A stretch of 64,000 nt of DNA from CAIQPS01 sp963783835. GTDB lineage: Bacteria > Actinomycetota > Thermoleophilia > RBG-16-64-13. Location: the NCBI GenBank assembly GCA_963783835.1, contig CAWAOX010000020.1:28135-92134 (forward strand), written 5' to 3'. The notes under the pieces are model-generated. The model was not told the origin of the DNA, searched no databases, and worked only from the letters and a program-made list of their open reading frames with translations. Of this stretch, positions 41,940-51,839 are shown in pieces; position 1 is the stretch's first letter, and each line of letters begins with the position of its first letter. A program made the translations under genes and the position numbers.

Positions 41940-42985
41940 GCACAGACGATCCTATCCTCGCGCAGGTATCACGTCCCGATCTAAGGACGATCTATACCGA
42001 AGGGACCACGGCCATCGCGTCCGCCCCTGATCTCGCCGCCCTGGAGGCCGTCCGCGTGCGCTTCCTTGGCCGGAAAGCGGAACTCGTGACGCTTCTGCGG
42101 AGCATCCCGGAGTTGCCCGCCGATCAGCGGCCCGAGGTGGGAAAGGTGGGCAACCTTATCCGTAAGGCTCTCGAGACCGCTGTGGAGGAACTCAAGGTGG
42201 GGCTGGAGGCCCGGGAGCTGGCTTCAGGGTTGGAACGCGACCGAATCGACGTCACTCTTCCCGGCTGGCCGTCACCGCTTGGACGCCTCCATCTCATCAC
42301 CCAGACCCAGCGGGAGATCGAGGATATCTTCATCGGTATGGGCTATGAGATCGCCGAGGGGCCGGAAGTCGAGACCGAGTACTACAACTTCGAAGCCCTT
42401 AACACGCCGCCCGATCATCCGGCCCGCTCGCTTCACGATACGTTCTTCGTTTCGGATGGAGTCTTGCTTCGCACCCACACGTCGCCCATGCAGGTGCGGG
42501 TCATGGAGAAGCAGTCGCCGCCGGTCCACATCATCGTTCCTGGCAACGCATACCGCCGCGACTCAGACGCGACCCACACCCCCATGTTCCATCAGGTCGA
42601 AGGGCTGGTGGTGGACGAGGGGATCACGCTGGCGGATCTCAAGGGAACCCTGGAGACGTTCGTGCGCGCGATGTTTGGGGCCGACCGGAAAGTCCGCTTC
42701 CGCCCACACTTCTTCCCCTTCACCGAGCCCTCGGTCGAGGTGGACGTGTCCTGCATCATGTGCGACGGCGCGGGCTGCCGGTTGTGTAAGAGGAGCGGCT
42801 GGCTGGAGATTCTCGGGTCGGGCATGGTGGATCCTAACGTTTTCGAGTTCGTCGGCTACGACCCGGAGGTCTTCACGGGTTTCGCCTTCGGCATGGGTAT
42901 CGAACGGATTGCCATGCTCAAGCACGGCGTCAACGACCTGCGGCTCTTCTTCGAGAACGACCTGCGCTTCCTGCGCCAGTTCTGA
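41936..42985 (+). CDS. pheS: Phenylalanyl-tRNA synthetase alpha subunit, probable ATA start
   Basis: A class II synthetase alpha chain of about 350 residues. It shows an N-terminal coiled coil, LPGWPSPLGRLHLITQTQRE, HPARSLHDTFFV, LLRTHTSPMQVRVM, RFRPHFFPFTEPSVEVDVSC and FGMGIERIAMLKHG. No ATG or GTG lies at the right place. AAGGAGG at 41925-41931 points to ATA 41936, which overlaps the previous TAA stop as ATAA, mimicking the usual ATGA coupling. TTG 41921 is the alternative but lies upstream of the ribosome site. Confidence 0.93.
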   Translation: MSTDDPILAQVSRPDLRTIYTEGTTAIASAPDLAALEAVRVRFLGRKAELVTLLRSIPELPADQRPEVGKVGNLIRKALETAVEELKVGLEARELASGLERDRIDVTLPGWPSPLGRLHLITQTQREIEDIFIGMGYEIAEGPEVETEYYNFEALNTPPDHPARSLHDTFFVSDGVLLRTHTSPMQVRVMEKQSPPVHIIVPGNAYRRDSDATHTPMFHQVEGLVVDEGITLADLKGTLETFVRAMFGADRKVRFRPHFFPFTEPSVEVDVSCIMCDGAGCRLCKRSGWLEILGSGMVDPNVFEFVGYDPEVFTGFAFGMGIERIAMLKHGVNDLRLFFENDLRFLRQF

Positions 42986-42997
42986 CTGGGAGCGATC

Positions 42998-45433
42998 ATG
43001 AAGGCGCCGATATCCTGGCTGAGAGAATACGTGCCCATCGAGGTGGGGGTCGACGAGATCGCTTCCCGTCTGGCCCTGACCGGTACCGAGGTAGAGCGGG
43101 TGGCCGAGGTCGGCATCCTGGGCGGCGACAACCTCCAGTACTTCGTCGTGGGCAAAGTCCTCGAGTGCCGTCGCCATCCCGACGCGGACAAGCTGTCGGT
43201 GTGCCTGGTCGATGTCGGCGAGGCGTCGCCGCGGACGATAGTCTGCGGGGCGCCGAACGTAGGCGCCGGACAGACTGTGGCCGTGGTCCTTCCCGGCGGG
43301 GTGATGCCCGATGGGACCCGCATCCGCGAGGCGAAGCTCCGCGGCATCGTATCGTCGGGCATGATCATGTCCGAGGCCGAGATCGGTCTGGCGGCCAAGA
43401 GCCCGGGCACCATGGTGCTGCCCGAGGAGTGGGTGGCAGGCCGTCTGCTGAGCGAGTGTTTCCCCATCTCCGACCAGGTGCTCGAGGTCGAGGTCACACC
43501 CAACCGGCCGGATTGTCTCTCGGTGCGGGGCATGGCCCGGGAGATCGCAGCCATCACCGGGGCGCCGTTTGCCGAGGATGTGAGCTTCCGGCATCCGTGG
43601 GGCGACCGGGCTGTCGATCGGGACATATCCATCGAGGTGCACGATCCCGACCTGTGTCCCCGCTACGCCGGCCGCGTGATCCGCGGCGTCACGGTGGGCG
43701 AATCGCCTCTGTGGCTCAAGGCCCAACTCGCCCACGCCGGCATGCGGCCCATCAGCAACGTGGTGGACGTCACCAACTATGTCCTCTGGGCCCTCGGGCA
43801 ACCTCTGCATGCCTTCGACCTCCAGACCATCCGCGGAAAACGGATCATTGTTCGGAGAGCCAGGCCGGGGGAGACCATCGTCACGCTCGACGGTGAGAGC
43901 CGCACGCTGACCGACGACATGTTGGTGATCGCCGACGCCGAGAGGGCTTCGGTCATCGCGGGCATCATGGGAGGTCTCGATAGCGAGATCACCGACGCCA
44001 CCACCGACATACTGCTCGAGGGAGCCAACTTCTCCGGCCCGAATATCATGCGCACGTCCGGGGCGCTCGGACTTCGCTCGGAGGCCTCGACCCGCTACGA
44101 GAAGGGGCTCGACCCCGAGATGATCCCGCTGGCTCTCGACATGGCCTGCAAGCTGTTCGTGGAGTTGTGTGGGGGAGAGGTATCGGTGGCGACCATCGAC
44201 GTGCGTACGGAGCCCCGTCCGCAGACCGTCTTGAAGCTGCGCCCCGAGCGGGTGGCCGCTGTGCTTGGCACCGATCTGCCCCGGGATGAGATGGCCGGGA
44301 TCCTGTCCCGGCTGGGTTGCTCCGTAGGCGCGACAGGCCCCGATCTGGTCGTTGAAGTCCCGAGCTTTCGCGGGGATCTGACCCGGGAGATCGATCTCAT
44401 CGAAGAGGTAGCCAGGGTGTACGGCCTCGATCGCATCCCGTCGACGTTGCCGCCGAGGCGCGTCGGGCGAGGCGGTCTTGACCGGGCTCAGGCGGCCAGG
44501 CGGCTCGTTGAGGACCTGCTTGCAGGGGCGGGCCTGACCCAGGTGATCGATTACAGCTTTGGCGACGACAAGTGGCCTGAGCTCCTCCGGCTGGGCACCG
44601 ATGACCCTCGGCGGCGGATGGTGCGCATCGCGAACCCTCTCAGCCTGGACCAGGCCTTCATGCGCACGATGCTGCTGCCGGGCCTGCTCGACACCGCCCG
44701 TAAGAACGTGGCGGTCCGTGAGGAGCGGGTGCACATATTCGAGCTGGGGAGGGTCTTCGTGCCGTCGGGGTCTCTGCTGCCGGACGAACCCACCCGGGTG
44801 GGGATACTCCTCGCCGGGCGCTGGGACGAGGACTCCTGGCTACGTTCGGGCGCTACGGCGGACTACTTCCTCGCGAAGGGGCTGGCTGAGCGGATGGCGG
44901 CCGGGCTTCATTCTCCCCTCGTCTTCAGCCGTCCCGACGCGGAGGCCCCGGGCGCCGAGCCGTTCCTTCATCCCGGGAAGAGCGCGACCGTAGCCACCCC
45001 TGACGGCCGGATCGTGGGTTGGATAGGAGAGGTCCATCCGCTGGTCGTGCAGGCATACGACCTGAAGGGCCCTGCGGTCGCTGTGGAACTCGACCTGCAC
45101 CCCATCGCAGCCGCTTCCACTGACGTGCTCATGTTCCGCGATCTCATGACCTTCCCCGCGGTGGAGCAGGATTTTGCCCTCGTGGTCGACGCGGCGGTTT
45201 CCGCCGCGGAGGTCGTTTCGTCGCTGCGCGGCGCCGGTGGCGAGCTACTGGAGGACATCAGGGTCTTCGACCTGTACGAGGGCGCGCAGGTGGCGGCAGG
45301 CAAGAAGAGCCTGGCTCTCAGGCTCAGTTTTCGCGCTCCCGACCGTACTCTCAGCGAGGACGAGGTCAATGAGTTGCGCCGCGCGATGCTGGACAAGGTC
45401 CGGGCGGAACTGGGGGCCGAGCTCCGAGCGTAG
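42998..45433 (+). CDS. pheT: Phenylalanyl-tRNA synthetase beta subunit
   Basis: An 811-residue beta chain. N-terminal tRNA-binding OB fold (KVLECRRHPDADKLSVCLVD, PRTIVCGAPNVGAGQTVAVV), B3/B4 editing domain (RPISNVVDVTNYVLWALGQP, LHAFDLQTIRGKRIIVR), B5 domain (ETVLKL-type followed by YGLDRIPSTLPP) and C-terminal FDX anticodon-binding domain. Length is normal. It follows pheS by 12 bases. Confidence 0.97.
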   Translation: MKAPISWLREYVPIEVGVDEIASRLALTGTEVERVAEVGILGGDNLQYFVVGKVLECRRHPDADKLSVCLVDVGEASPRTIVCGAPNVGAGQTVAVVLPGGVMPDGTRIREAKLRGIVSSGMIMSEAEIGLAAKSPGTMVLPEEWVAGRLLSECFPISDQVLEVEVTPNRPDCLSVRGMAREIAAITGAPFAEDVSFRHPWGDRAVDRDISIEVHDPDLCPRYAGRVIRGVTVGESPLWLKAQLAHAGMRPISNVVDVTNYVLWALGQPLHAFDLQTIRGKRIIVRRARPGETIVTLDGESRTLTDDMLVIADAERASVIAGIMGGLDSEITDATTDILLEGANFSGPNIMRTSGALGLRSEASTRYEKGLDPEMIPLALDMACKLFVELCGGEVSVATIDVRTEPRPQTVLKLRPERVAAVLGTDLPRDEMAGILSRLGCSVGATGPDLVVEVPSFRGDLTREIDLIEEVARVYGLDRIPSTLPPRRVGRGGLDRAQAARRLVEDLLAGAGLTQVIDYSFGDDKWPELLRLGTDDPRRRMVRIANPLSLDQAFMRTMLLPGLLDTARKNVAVREERVHIFELGRVFVPSGSLLPDEPTRVGILLAGRWDEDSWLRSGATADYFLAKGLAERMAAGLHSPLVFSRPDAEAPGAEPFLHPGKSATVATPDGRIVGWIGEVHPLVVQAYDLKGPAVAVELDLHPIAAASTDVLMFRDLMTFPAVEQDFALVVDAAVSAAEVVSSLRGAGGELLEDIRVFDLYEGAQVAAGKKSLALRLSFRAPDRTLSEDEVNELRRAMLDKVRAELGAELRA

Positions 45434-45476
45434 GTTCAAAGCGGAGGGGCCATAGTCTCGGTCGGTATGCCGCAAC

Positions 45477-45505
45477 TTGCATGTTTTTGCAAGACCATGT
45501 ATATT
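45477..45505 (+). promoter_or_regulatory. arg operon promoter with ArgR-type operator
   Basis: TTGCAT (45477-45482), 17-base spacer, TATATT (45500-45505). An imperfect palindrome, TTGCATGTTTTTGCAA (45477-45492), covers the -35, in the position and A/T-rich style of ArgR boxes. argR lies in the operon it would control. Confidence 0.65.
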
Positions 45506-45540
45506 GAAACACTCGTGAGCAATGTTCGAAAGGTACGAGT

Positions 45541-46554
45541 GTGATCACTGCGAGCATCATCGGGGCTACCGGATACACCGGGGCGGTCCTGACAGACATA
45601 TTGAATGGGCATCCCGAGGTCCAACTCGGTCCCCTTACTTCGAAATCCTACATCGGATCGCGTGTGGACCGGGTCTTTCCTCATCTGCGGGTGGAAGGCA
45701 GCTATGTCGCGTATTCACCGGAGACCGCGGGGGAGGCCGACGTCGCCTTCGTGTGCTACCCGCACGCCGAGGCTTATGCGGTGGTGGCCGAGCTCGTGGA
45801 CCGCGGGTGCAGGGTGGTCGATCTGAGCGCGGACTACCGGTTGAAGGACCCAGCGGGGTACGAGCGCTGGTACGGCTTCACTCATCCACGCCCCGATCTG
45901 GTCGGTGAGGCGGTCTTTGGGCTGCCGGAGGCCTACCGGACCGCGATCTCTAAGGCGCGCATCGTCGCGAATCCCGGTTGCTACCCTACTAGCATGATCC
46001 TCGGACTGTTGCCGGTCGCGGGCGACATCGACCCGGGCGGCGTCATAGTCGATTCCAAATCCGGTGTCTCGGGGGCGGGGCGCACTGCGTCGGACAAGAC
46101 CCACTTCTGCGCAGTCGACGAGAACTTCCGCGCATATAGCGAGATCGGCCACAGACACACAGCCGAGATGGTCCAGGAACTGGGAGCGGCGGCCGACGCT
46201 GCTCTGCCTGTGTCGTTCACGCCGCATTTGCTGCCCGTGGACAGGGGCATCCTCAGCACCATCTACTTCCGCCCGCTGAGCGGCATGGTGGGCACCGACT
46301 CCTGGCTGGAGAAGTACCGGACCTTCTATGAGAACGAGCCTTTTGTGGAAGTGAGCGACCAGACCCCCAGCCTGGCGGAGGTCGCGCACACGAACTTCTG
46401 CCGCCTCACCGTTCGGGAGGATAGCGAGGCCGGGCTGGTGAAGATCTTCAGCGTCATAGACAACCTGGTGAAAGGCGCGTCGGGACAGGCGGTGCAGAAC
46501 ATGAACGTGATGTTCGGGCTGGCCGAAGACGCGGGTCTGAGGAGGCGAGTATGA
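45541..46554 (+). CDS. argC: N-acetyl-gamma-glutamyl-phosphate reductase
   Basis: NADPH-dependent reduction of N-acetylglutamyl phosphate in arginine synthesis. The 337-residue protein has the Rossmann start ASIIGATGYTGAVL, the catalytic Cys in ANPGCYPTSMILGL, and SGVSGAGRTASDKTHFC and HRHTAEM. GTG 45541 starts the argCJBRGH operon and overlaps argJ by ATGA. Confidence 0.97.
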   Translation: MITASIIGATGYTGAVLTDILNGHPEVQLGPLTSKSYIGSRVDRVFPHLRVEGSYVAYSPETAGEADVAFVCYPHAEAYAVVAELVDRGCRVVDLSADYRLKDPAGYERWYGFTHPRPDLVGEAVFGLPEAYRTAISKARIVANPGCYPTSMILGLLPVAGDIDPGGVIVDSKSGVSGAGRTASDKTHFCAVDENFRAYSEIGHRHTAEMVQELGAAADAALPVSFTPHLLPVDRGILSTIYFRPLSGMVGTDSWLEKYRTFYENEPFVEVSDQTPSLAEVAHTNFCRLTVREDSEAGLVKIFSVIDNLVKGASGQAVQNMNVMFGLAEDAGLRRRV

Positions 46555-47858
46555 GCGGTACCGGTGGTCCCGACCATCCGGTGGTGGTAGCGCCCCTGCA
46601 GTCGCGGTTCATCGCGCTGCCCGACGGCGCGCGGCTGGAGGAACCGGCCGGTGCCTCTCCGGGTGCGACCTACCCGGCGGGCTTCGTGGCCGGAGGGGTG
46701 GTCGTCGGCCTGAAGGACAGCGGGCGGCCAGACATGGGCGTTCTGGCAGTCGCTCCCGAGTGGCGGGGAAGCGCGGTCTCGGCCGCCGTCTTCACGACCA
46801 ACGCCTTCGCCGCGGCTCCCATCGTGGTGAACCGTACAGAGACCGATCTGGCGCGTCTCCTTGGGGTGGTCATGAGCAGCGGAAACGCGAACGCCTGCAC
46901 CGGGGAGCCGGGGTTGCAGGTAGCTCGGGCTATGCAGAAGGCGTGCGCGGATACTCTGGGCTTACCCGCGGCCAACGTCGCCGTAGGATCGACGGGGATC
47001 ATCGGGGTGCAGCTCGACCCTGCGTTCATGGCGGCCGGCGCCCGTATGGCGGCGAGCGCCGCCAAGCCAGAGGGCGGCCCGGACTTCGACCGCGCCATCA
47101 TGACCACGGATCGCTTCCCGAAGATGTGCGCGCTCGAGGTCGCGCTTCCTCAAGGGAACGTGCGCTTGGGGGTCTGCGCCAAGGGCGCGGGGATGATCTC
47201 GCCGGCTATGGCGACCATGCTCTGCGTGGTTACGACGGACGCGGTGCTGACCGCCGGCGAGATGCAGGCGCTTCTCGCCAAGGCGATCGACAGCTCGTTC
47301 AACCGGGTGACCGTCGACGGGGAGATGAGCACCAACGACACGGTCCTGTTCCTCGCCAGCGGGGCATCGCAGGTGCGCCCGGGCGAGGAGGGGTTGGGTC
47401 TTCTGGGCGCGGCTCTGGACGCTATGCTCCTGCGGATAGCCCTCATGATGGTGGCCGACGGCGAAGGGGCCACGAAGATCATGCGGCTCGCGGTCGCCGG
47501 GGCTGAGGACGACGTTCAGGCCCGGAGAGTGGCCCGCGCCATCGCCAACTCGCCGCTCGTCAAGACCTGCATGCACGGGGGCGACCCGAACTGGGGAAGG
47601 GTCATAAGCTCTGCGGGCGCCGCCATGGCGGGGCGCTTTCTTCCGAAGGCCCGTCTCTATCTATGCGGCGTGCTCGTCGTCGAGGGGGGCGCGGCGGCCG
47701 CGGTCTCCGACCCGGACCACGAGGAGATGGCGGCGGGCATGAAGCAGCCGGAGATCGACATCGCCCTCGATCTGGGGTTGGGCACCGGGGCTGCGGAACT
47801 CTTCTTCGCCGACATGGGCCACGAGTACATAACCATCAACGCCGAGTATCACACCTAG
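46551..47858 (+). CDS. argJ: Glutamate N-acetyltransferase / ornithine acetyltransferase
   Basis: Transfers acetyl from N-acetylornithine to glutamate, making arginine synthesis cyclic. A 435-residue self-cleaving Ntn-type enzyme: the cleavage region is GMISPAMATMLCVVTTDA, with Thr of MAT-ML as the new N-terminal nucleophile, and DGEMSTNDTVLFLASG is conserved downstream. Whether it is mono- or bifunctional cannot be told here, but no argA or argE is seen. It overlaps argC. Confidence 0.96.
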   Translation: MSGTGGPDHPVVVAPLQSRFIALPDGARLEEPAGASPGATYPAGFVAGGVVVGLKDSGRPDMGVLAVAPEWRGSAVSAAVFTTNAFAAAPIVVNRTETDLARLLGVVMSSGNANACTGEPGLQVARAMQKACADTLGLPAANVAVGSTGIIGVQLDPAFMAAGARMAASAAKPEGGPDFDRAIMTTDRFPKMCALEVALPQGNVRLGVCAKGAGMISPAMATMLCVVTTDAVLTAGEMQALLAKAIDSSFNRVTVDGEMSTNDTVLFLASGASQVRPGEEGLGLLGAALDAMLLRIALMMVADGEGATKIMRLAVAGAEDDVQARRVARAIANSPLVKTCMHGGDPNWGRVISSAGAAMAGRFLPKARLYLCGVLVVEGGAAAAVSDPDHEEMAAGMKQPEIDIALDLGLGTGAAELFFADMGHEYITINAEYHT

Positions 47859-47866
47859 GACCTATC

Positions 47867-48766
47867 ATGCGCGAGGTATACCGCAAACGAGTGCAGACCC
47901 TTCTCGAGTCGCTTCCGTACATCCGGATGTTCAGCGGCACGACGATGGTCATCAAGTATGGCGGCGCGGCGATGAGCTCCGCCGACCTCAAGGACGAGTT
48001 CGCCACCGACATCGCAATGCTCCGCTATGTCGGGATCAAGCCCATCATCGTCCACGGCGGCGGCAACGAGATCAGCGCCTACATGAAACGGCTCGATCTG
48101 CCCGTCAAGTTCGTCGAAGGCCTGCGCGTGACCGACGCGGCTGCCATGGAAGTGGCCAAGATGGTTCTCGTTGGCAAGGTCAACAAGGAGATCGTGAGCC
48201 TGATCAACAGCAAGGGCGCCGCGGCCGTCGGTCTCTGCGGCGACGACGGCTCGTTACTGCGGGCCAAGCCGCTCGTCAAGCGGAGCGACGACGGAACCGT
48301 GATCGATCTGGGGCTGGTCGGCGAGGTCACCGACGTCAATATCCAGTTGCTGGACCTACTGGAGGCCGACTACGTGCCGGTCGTCGCGTCGGTGGGGACG
48401 GGAGAGGCGGGGGAGAGCTACAACATCAACGCCGACACTGTCGCGGGCGCCTTGGCGGCCGCGCTGAAGGCGGAGAAGGTCATCTTTCTGACCGACGTGA
48501 GCGGACTGCACAGTGACCTCGAGGACGACTCCACGCTTATCTCCCAGTGCACGGCCCAAGACGTCGTCGATCTGGTGGAGAGCGGCAAGGTCTCCAAGGG
48601 CATGATCCCTAAGCTGGAGGCGGTGCTCACCAGTCTGCGGGCCGGGGTCGGGGCCGCTCATATCATCGACGGCCGCATCGCCCACTCGGTGCTGCTCGAG
48701 GTCATGACCGACGACGCCGGGCTGGGTACCAAGATCGTCTCCGGCGCCGACCCGAGCTGGGTCTAG
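47867..48766 (+). CDS. argB: Acetylglutamate kinase
   Basis: Phosphorylates N-acetylglutamate. A 299-residue amino-acid kinase fold: VIKYGGAAMSS, PIIVHGGGNEISAYMKRL, VNKEIVSLIN, YNINADTVAGALAAALKAEK, and SKGMIPKLEAVLTSLRAGV. The N-terminal helix YRKRVQTLLESLPYIRMF is the extension found in arginine-inhibited hexameric kinases, suggesting feedback control. ATG 47867 is nine bases after the argJ stop. Confidence 0.96.
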   Translation: MREVYRKRVQTLLESLPYIRMFSGTTMVIKYGGAAMSSADLKDEFATDIAMLRYVGIKPIIVHGGGNEISAYMKRLDLPVKFVEGLRVTDAAAMEVAKMVLVGKVNKEIVSLINSKGAAAVGLCGDDGSLLRAKPLVKRSDDGTVIDLGLVGEVTDVNIQLLDLLEADYVPVVASVGTGEAGESYNINADTVAGALAAALKAEKVIFLTDVSGLHSDLEDDSTLISQCTAQDVVDLVESGKVSKGMIPKLEAVLTSLRAGVGAAHIIDGRIAHSVLLEVMTDDAGLGTKIVSGADPSWV

Positions 48767-48767
48767 G

Positions 48768-49226
48768 ATGAACAAGCGGCAAAGGCAACAGCTGCTGCGG
48801 AGGGTGCTGAAGGACCGCTCCATAGCGAGTCAGCGAGACCTGGTCGACGAACTGGCGGCTGTCGGATGCGTAGTGACTCAGGCCACCATCAGCCGTGATC
48901 TTCGCGAATTGGGCCTGCAGAAGAGCCGTGACGCGGTGGGGCGCATCCGCTACGTCTTCGTGCCCGCCTCGGAGGAACGTCCTGATCCTCCGACCGCCTG
49001 TTCCCGGATGCTCAAGGAGTTCGGGCGGGGCATCCACTTGGCGCAGAACCTGCTCGTCCTGCGGTGCGATCCGGGAGCCGCCCCCGGCATCGGACGCGTC
49101 GTCGACGAACTGGAGCACGACGCTATCCTCGGCTGCGTGGCCGGTGACGACACGGTGATCCTCGTAAGCAAAGACTCAAAGTCGGCAGAAGCCGTCTGCG
49201 CGTATCTAAAAGAACTGGGAGGCTGA
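48768..49226 (+). CDS. argR: Arginine repressor ArgR
   Basis: A 152-residue repressor. The N-terminal winged helix (SQRDLVDELAAVGCVVTQAT, ISRDLRELGLQKSRD) binds ARG boxes; the C-terminal hexamerisation and arginine-binding part has LRCDPGAAPGIGRVVDELEH and CVAGDDTVILVSKD. One base separates it from argB. It should act at the palindrome before argC and is placed inside its own regulon. Confidence 0.97.
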   Translation: MNKRQRQQLLRRVLKDRSIASQRDLVDELAAVGCVVTQATISRDLRELGLQKSRDAVGRIRYVFVPASEERPDPPTACSRMLKEFGRGIHLAQNLLVLRCDPGAAPGIGRVVDELEHDAILGCVAGDDTVILVSKDSKSAEAVCAYLKELGG

Positions 49227-49231
49227 AACTA

Positions 49232-50434
49232 ATGGACAAGGAACGGTGCGTACTCGCCTATTCGGGTGGTCTGGACACCTCGGCGCTCGTCCCCTACATG
49301 AAAGAGAAGTTCGGGTACGAGATCATCTGTGCCTTGGTGGACGTTGGCCGGATGAAGGACCTCGAGAGCCTGCGGGAACGGGCCCTCCAGGCGGGTGCGG
49401 CCGACTCGATCGTCATCGACGCGCAAGAGGAGTTCGTCACCGACTTCGCTTTCCCGGCCCTCAAAGCGAACGCTCTGTATGAAGGCAGGTACCCGCTCCA
49501 CTCGGCTCTTTCCCGTCCGCTCATCTCCAAGAAGATGGTCGAGTTGGCCCACCAGTGCGGGGCCAAGTTCATCGCTCACGGCTGCACCGCCAAGGGGAAT
49601 GACCAGGTGCGGATAGATGTGTCGATCCGCTGTCTCGACCCCACCATCACGGTGCTCGGCCCTGCTCGGGAGTGGGGCATGACCCGGACGGAACTCATGG
49701 ACTATCTGTCCGCCAGGGGCATCGAGTTGCCGCTGACCAAGAAGAACCCCTACTCCATCGACGAGAACCTGTGGGGCCGCGCCATCGAGTGCGGAGAGCT
49801 CGAGGATCCCTGGGCCGCGGCTCCAGACGACGCCTATCAGTTCAGCGTCCATCCCAAAGACGCTCCCGACGAGCCCGTCGAGGTCGTCGTGAGCTTTGAG
49901 GCGGGCATCCCGGTGTCTATCGACGGCGAGGCGATGGGCCCGGTGCAACTGGTGGAAACGCTCGACAAGATCGGTGGTTCTCATGGCTTCGGCCGCGTGG
50001 ACATGGTCGAGAACCGCTTGGTGGGCATCAAGAGCCGGGAGACCTATGAGGCGGCAGGCTCGCTGTCGCTGATCATGGCCCATCGGGAGTTGGAGGATCT
50101 GACTCTCACCCGCGAGCTGCAACACTTCAAGACGGGTATCGACCAGCGGCTGACCGAGCTGATCTACGAAGGCCTCTGGTTCAGCCCTCTCGCTAACGCT
50201 CTCCGCGCCTTCATCGAAAACACCCAGGAATACGTGACCGGGGACGTCCGTCTGCGGTACTTCAAAGGATCGTGCCAGCCGGTGGGGCGCCGGTCCCCGC
50301 ATTCGCTTTACATCGCCAAGCTGGCCACCTACGGAGCCGGCGACACCTTCAGCCACGAATCGGCCAAGGGCTTCATCCAGCTGTGGGGACTGCCGGTCGA
50401 GGTCTGGGCCCGCAAACACCAGGGCGCGATTTGA
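49232..50434 (+). CDS. argG: Argininosuccinate synthase
   Basis: ATP-dependent joining of citrulline and aspartate. A 400-residue protein with the PP-loop LAYSGGLDTSALVPYMKEKF, AHGCTAKGNDQVR, KKNPYSIDENLWGR and GRRSPHSLYIAKLATY. An AGGCTG-type ribosome site precedes ATG 49232. It overlaps argH by TTGA. Confidence 0.97.
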   Translation: MDKERCVLAYSGGLDTSALVPYMKEKFGYEIICALVDVGRMKDLESLRERALQAGAADSIVIDAQEEFVTDFAFPALKANALYEGRYPLHSALSRPLISKKMVELAHQCGAKFIAHGCTAKGNDQVRIDVSIRCLDPTITVLGPAREWGMTRTELMDYLSARGIELPLTKKNPYSIDENLWGRAIECGELEDPWAAAPDDAYQFSVHPKDAPDEPVEVVVSFEAGIPVSIDGEAMGPVQLVETLDKIGGSHGFGRVDMVENRLVGIKSRETYEAAGSLSLIMAHRELEDLTLTRELQHFKTGIDQRLTELIYEGLWFSPLANALRAFIENTQEYVTGDVRLRYFKGSCQPVGRRSPHSLYIAKLATYGAGDTFSHESAKGFIQLWGLPVEVWARKHQGAI

Positions 50435-51825
50435 ACGACGGTACCGATAAGCTGTGGGGCGGCCGGTTCGTAGCCGGTCAAGATCCCCTGTTCGAGCGTC
50501 TGAACGCCTCCATTCCGTTCGATCATGTGCTTGCGCCCTTCGATATCGAGGGGTCGCTGGCCCATGCCCGTATGTTGGGCGCCATCGGCGTGTTGACCGC
50601 CGAGGAGCGGGACACGATCCTCGCGGGGCTGGCAGCGATCGCGGGCGAGGTGGAGCGGGGCACCTTCGGCTGGTCGCTCCAGGATGAGGACGTCCACATG
50701 GCCGTCGAAAGGCGGCTGATCGAGCTCGTGGGACCGGTGGGCGGCAAGCTCCACACGGGGCGGAGCAGGAACGACCAGGTGGCGCTGGATCTCCAGCTCT
50801 ATCTGCGGAGCGCAGTCTCCGGACACCAGGCCCGGCTACTCCGGCTGATGTCCGCACTCCTGTCCCAGGCCGACAGGAATGCCGATGCCGTCTTCCCGGG
50901 CTACACGCACCTCCAGCGTGCACAGCCGGTCGTTCTGGCGCACCACTTCCTGGCCTATTTCTTTGCGTTGCAGCGCGACTGGGAACGCTTCGCGGGGTGG
51001 AGAAGCACCTCATGGATGCCACTCGGGGCCGGGGCACTGGCCGGTGCGAACTATCCACTCGACCGGGCCATGGTCGCGGCCGAGTTGGGTTTCGCCGACG
51101 TATCTCCCAACGCTATGGACGCTGTTGCCGCGCGCGACACGGCCTTCGCCTATCTGTCGATCTCGGCGAACTGCGCGCTCACCCTGTCCCGGCTGGCGGA
51201 GGAGTTGGTGCTCTGGAGTACCCAGGAATTCGGGCTGGCGGCGCTGCCGGAATCCTGGACCTCGGGGTCGAGCATCATGCCCCAGAAGCGCAATCCCGAC
51301 GGCGCCGAGCTCGTGCGGGCCAAGGCGTCCGGTTTCCTGGCCCGGTTGCAGGGTCTCGGCGGGCTGCTGAAGGGCCTTCCCCTCGCGTACAACAAAGATC
51401 TGCAGGAGGACAAGCTCTACGTCTTCGGGACCAAGGAAGAGCTCGACCTGTGCCTGCAGGCAATGTCGGCTATGGTCGAGGGGCTGACCATCGACCGGAA
51501 ACGGGCGCGCGAAGCCGCTGAGGGCGGCTACGCCGCTGCGACGGATGTCGCCGACTATCTCGTCGCCAAGGGGCTTCCGTTCCGGGACGCTCATCGGGTA
51601 GCCGGCAGGTTGGTGGCCCTGCTGTCCACCGAGGGAAGGCCGCTGGCGAGTGCCGGCATGGATGAATTGCGAAAGCTGAGTCCGCTTTTCGACGAGGACT
51701 ACTACTCCGTGGTGGACCTCGACCGCGTGGTTGGAGCGAAGGTGTCGCCGGGAGGAACGGCCCCCGCGCGAGTGGCCGAACAGTTGGCCCTCGCTCGGGC
51801 GGTACTGGATCGGCTCTCGCAGTAG
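50431..51825 (+). CDS. argH: Argininosuccinate lyase
   Basis: Cleaves argininosuccinate to arginine and fumarate. A 464-residue member of the fumarase/aspartase superfamily: LWGGRFVAGQDPL at the start, VHMAVERRLIELVG, KLHTGRSRNDQVALDL, YTHLQRAQPV and the signature GSSIMPQKRNPDGAELVRAK. TTG 50431 overlaps the argG stop and is the only start giving the family N-terminus. Confidence 0.97.
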   Translation: MNDGTDKLWGGRFVAGQDPLFERLNASIPFDHVLAPFDIEGSLAHARMLGAIGVLTAEERDTILAGLAAIAGEVERGTFGWSLQDEDVHMAVERRLIELVGPVGGKLHTGRSRNDQVALDLQLYLRSAVSGHQARLLRLMSALLSQADRNADAVFPGYTHLQRAQPVVLAHHFLAYFFALQRDWERFAGWRSTSWMPLGAGALAGANYPLDRAMVAAELGFADVSPNAMDAVAARDTAFAYLSISANCALTLSRLAEELVLWSTQEFGLAALPESWTSGSSIMPQKRNPDGAELVRAKASGFLARLQGLGGLLKGLPLAYNKDLQEDKLYVFGTKEELDLCLQAMSAMVEGLTIDRKRAREAAEGGYAAATDVADYLVAKGLPFRDAHRVAGRLVALLSTEGRPLASAGMDELRKLSPLFDEDYYSVVDLDRVVGAKVSPGGTAPARVAEQLALARAVLDRLSQ

Positions 51826-51839
51826 AGCGGGACCCCACC

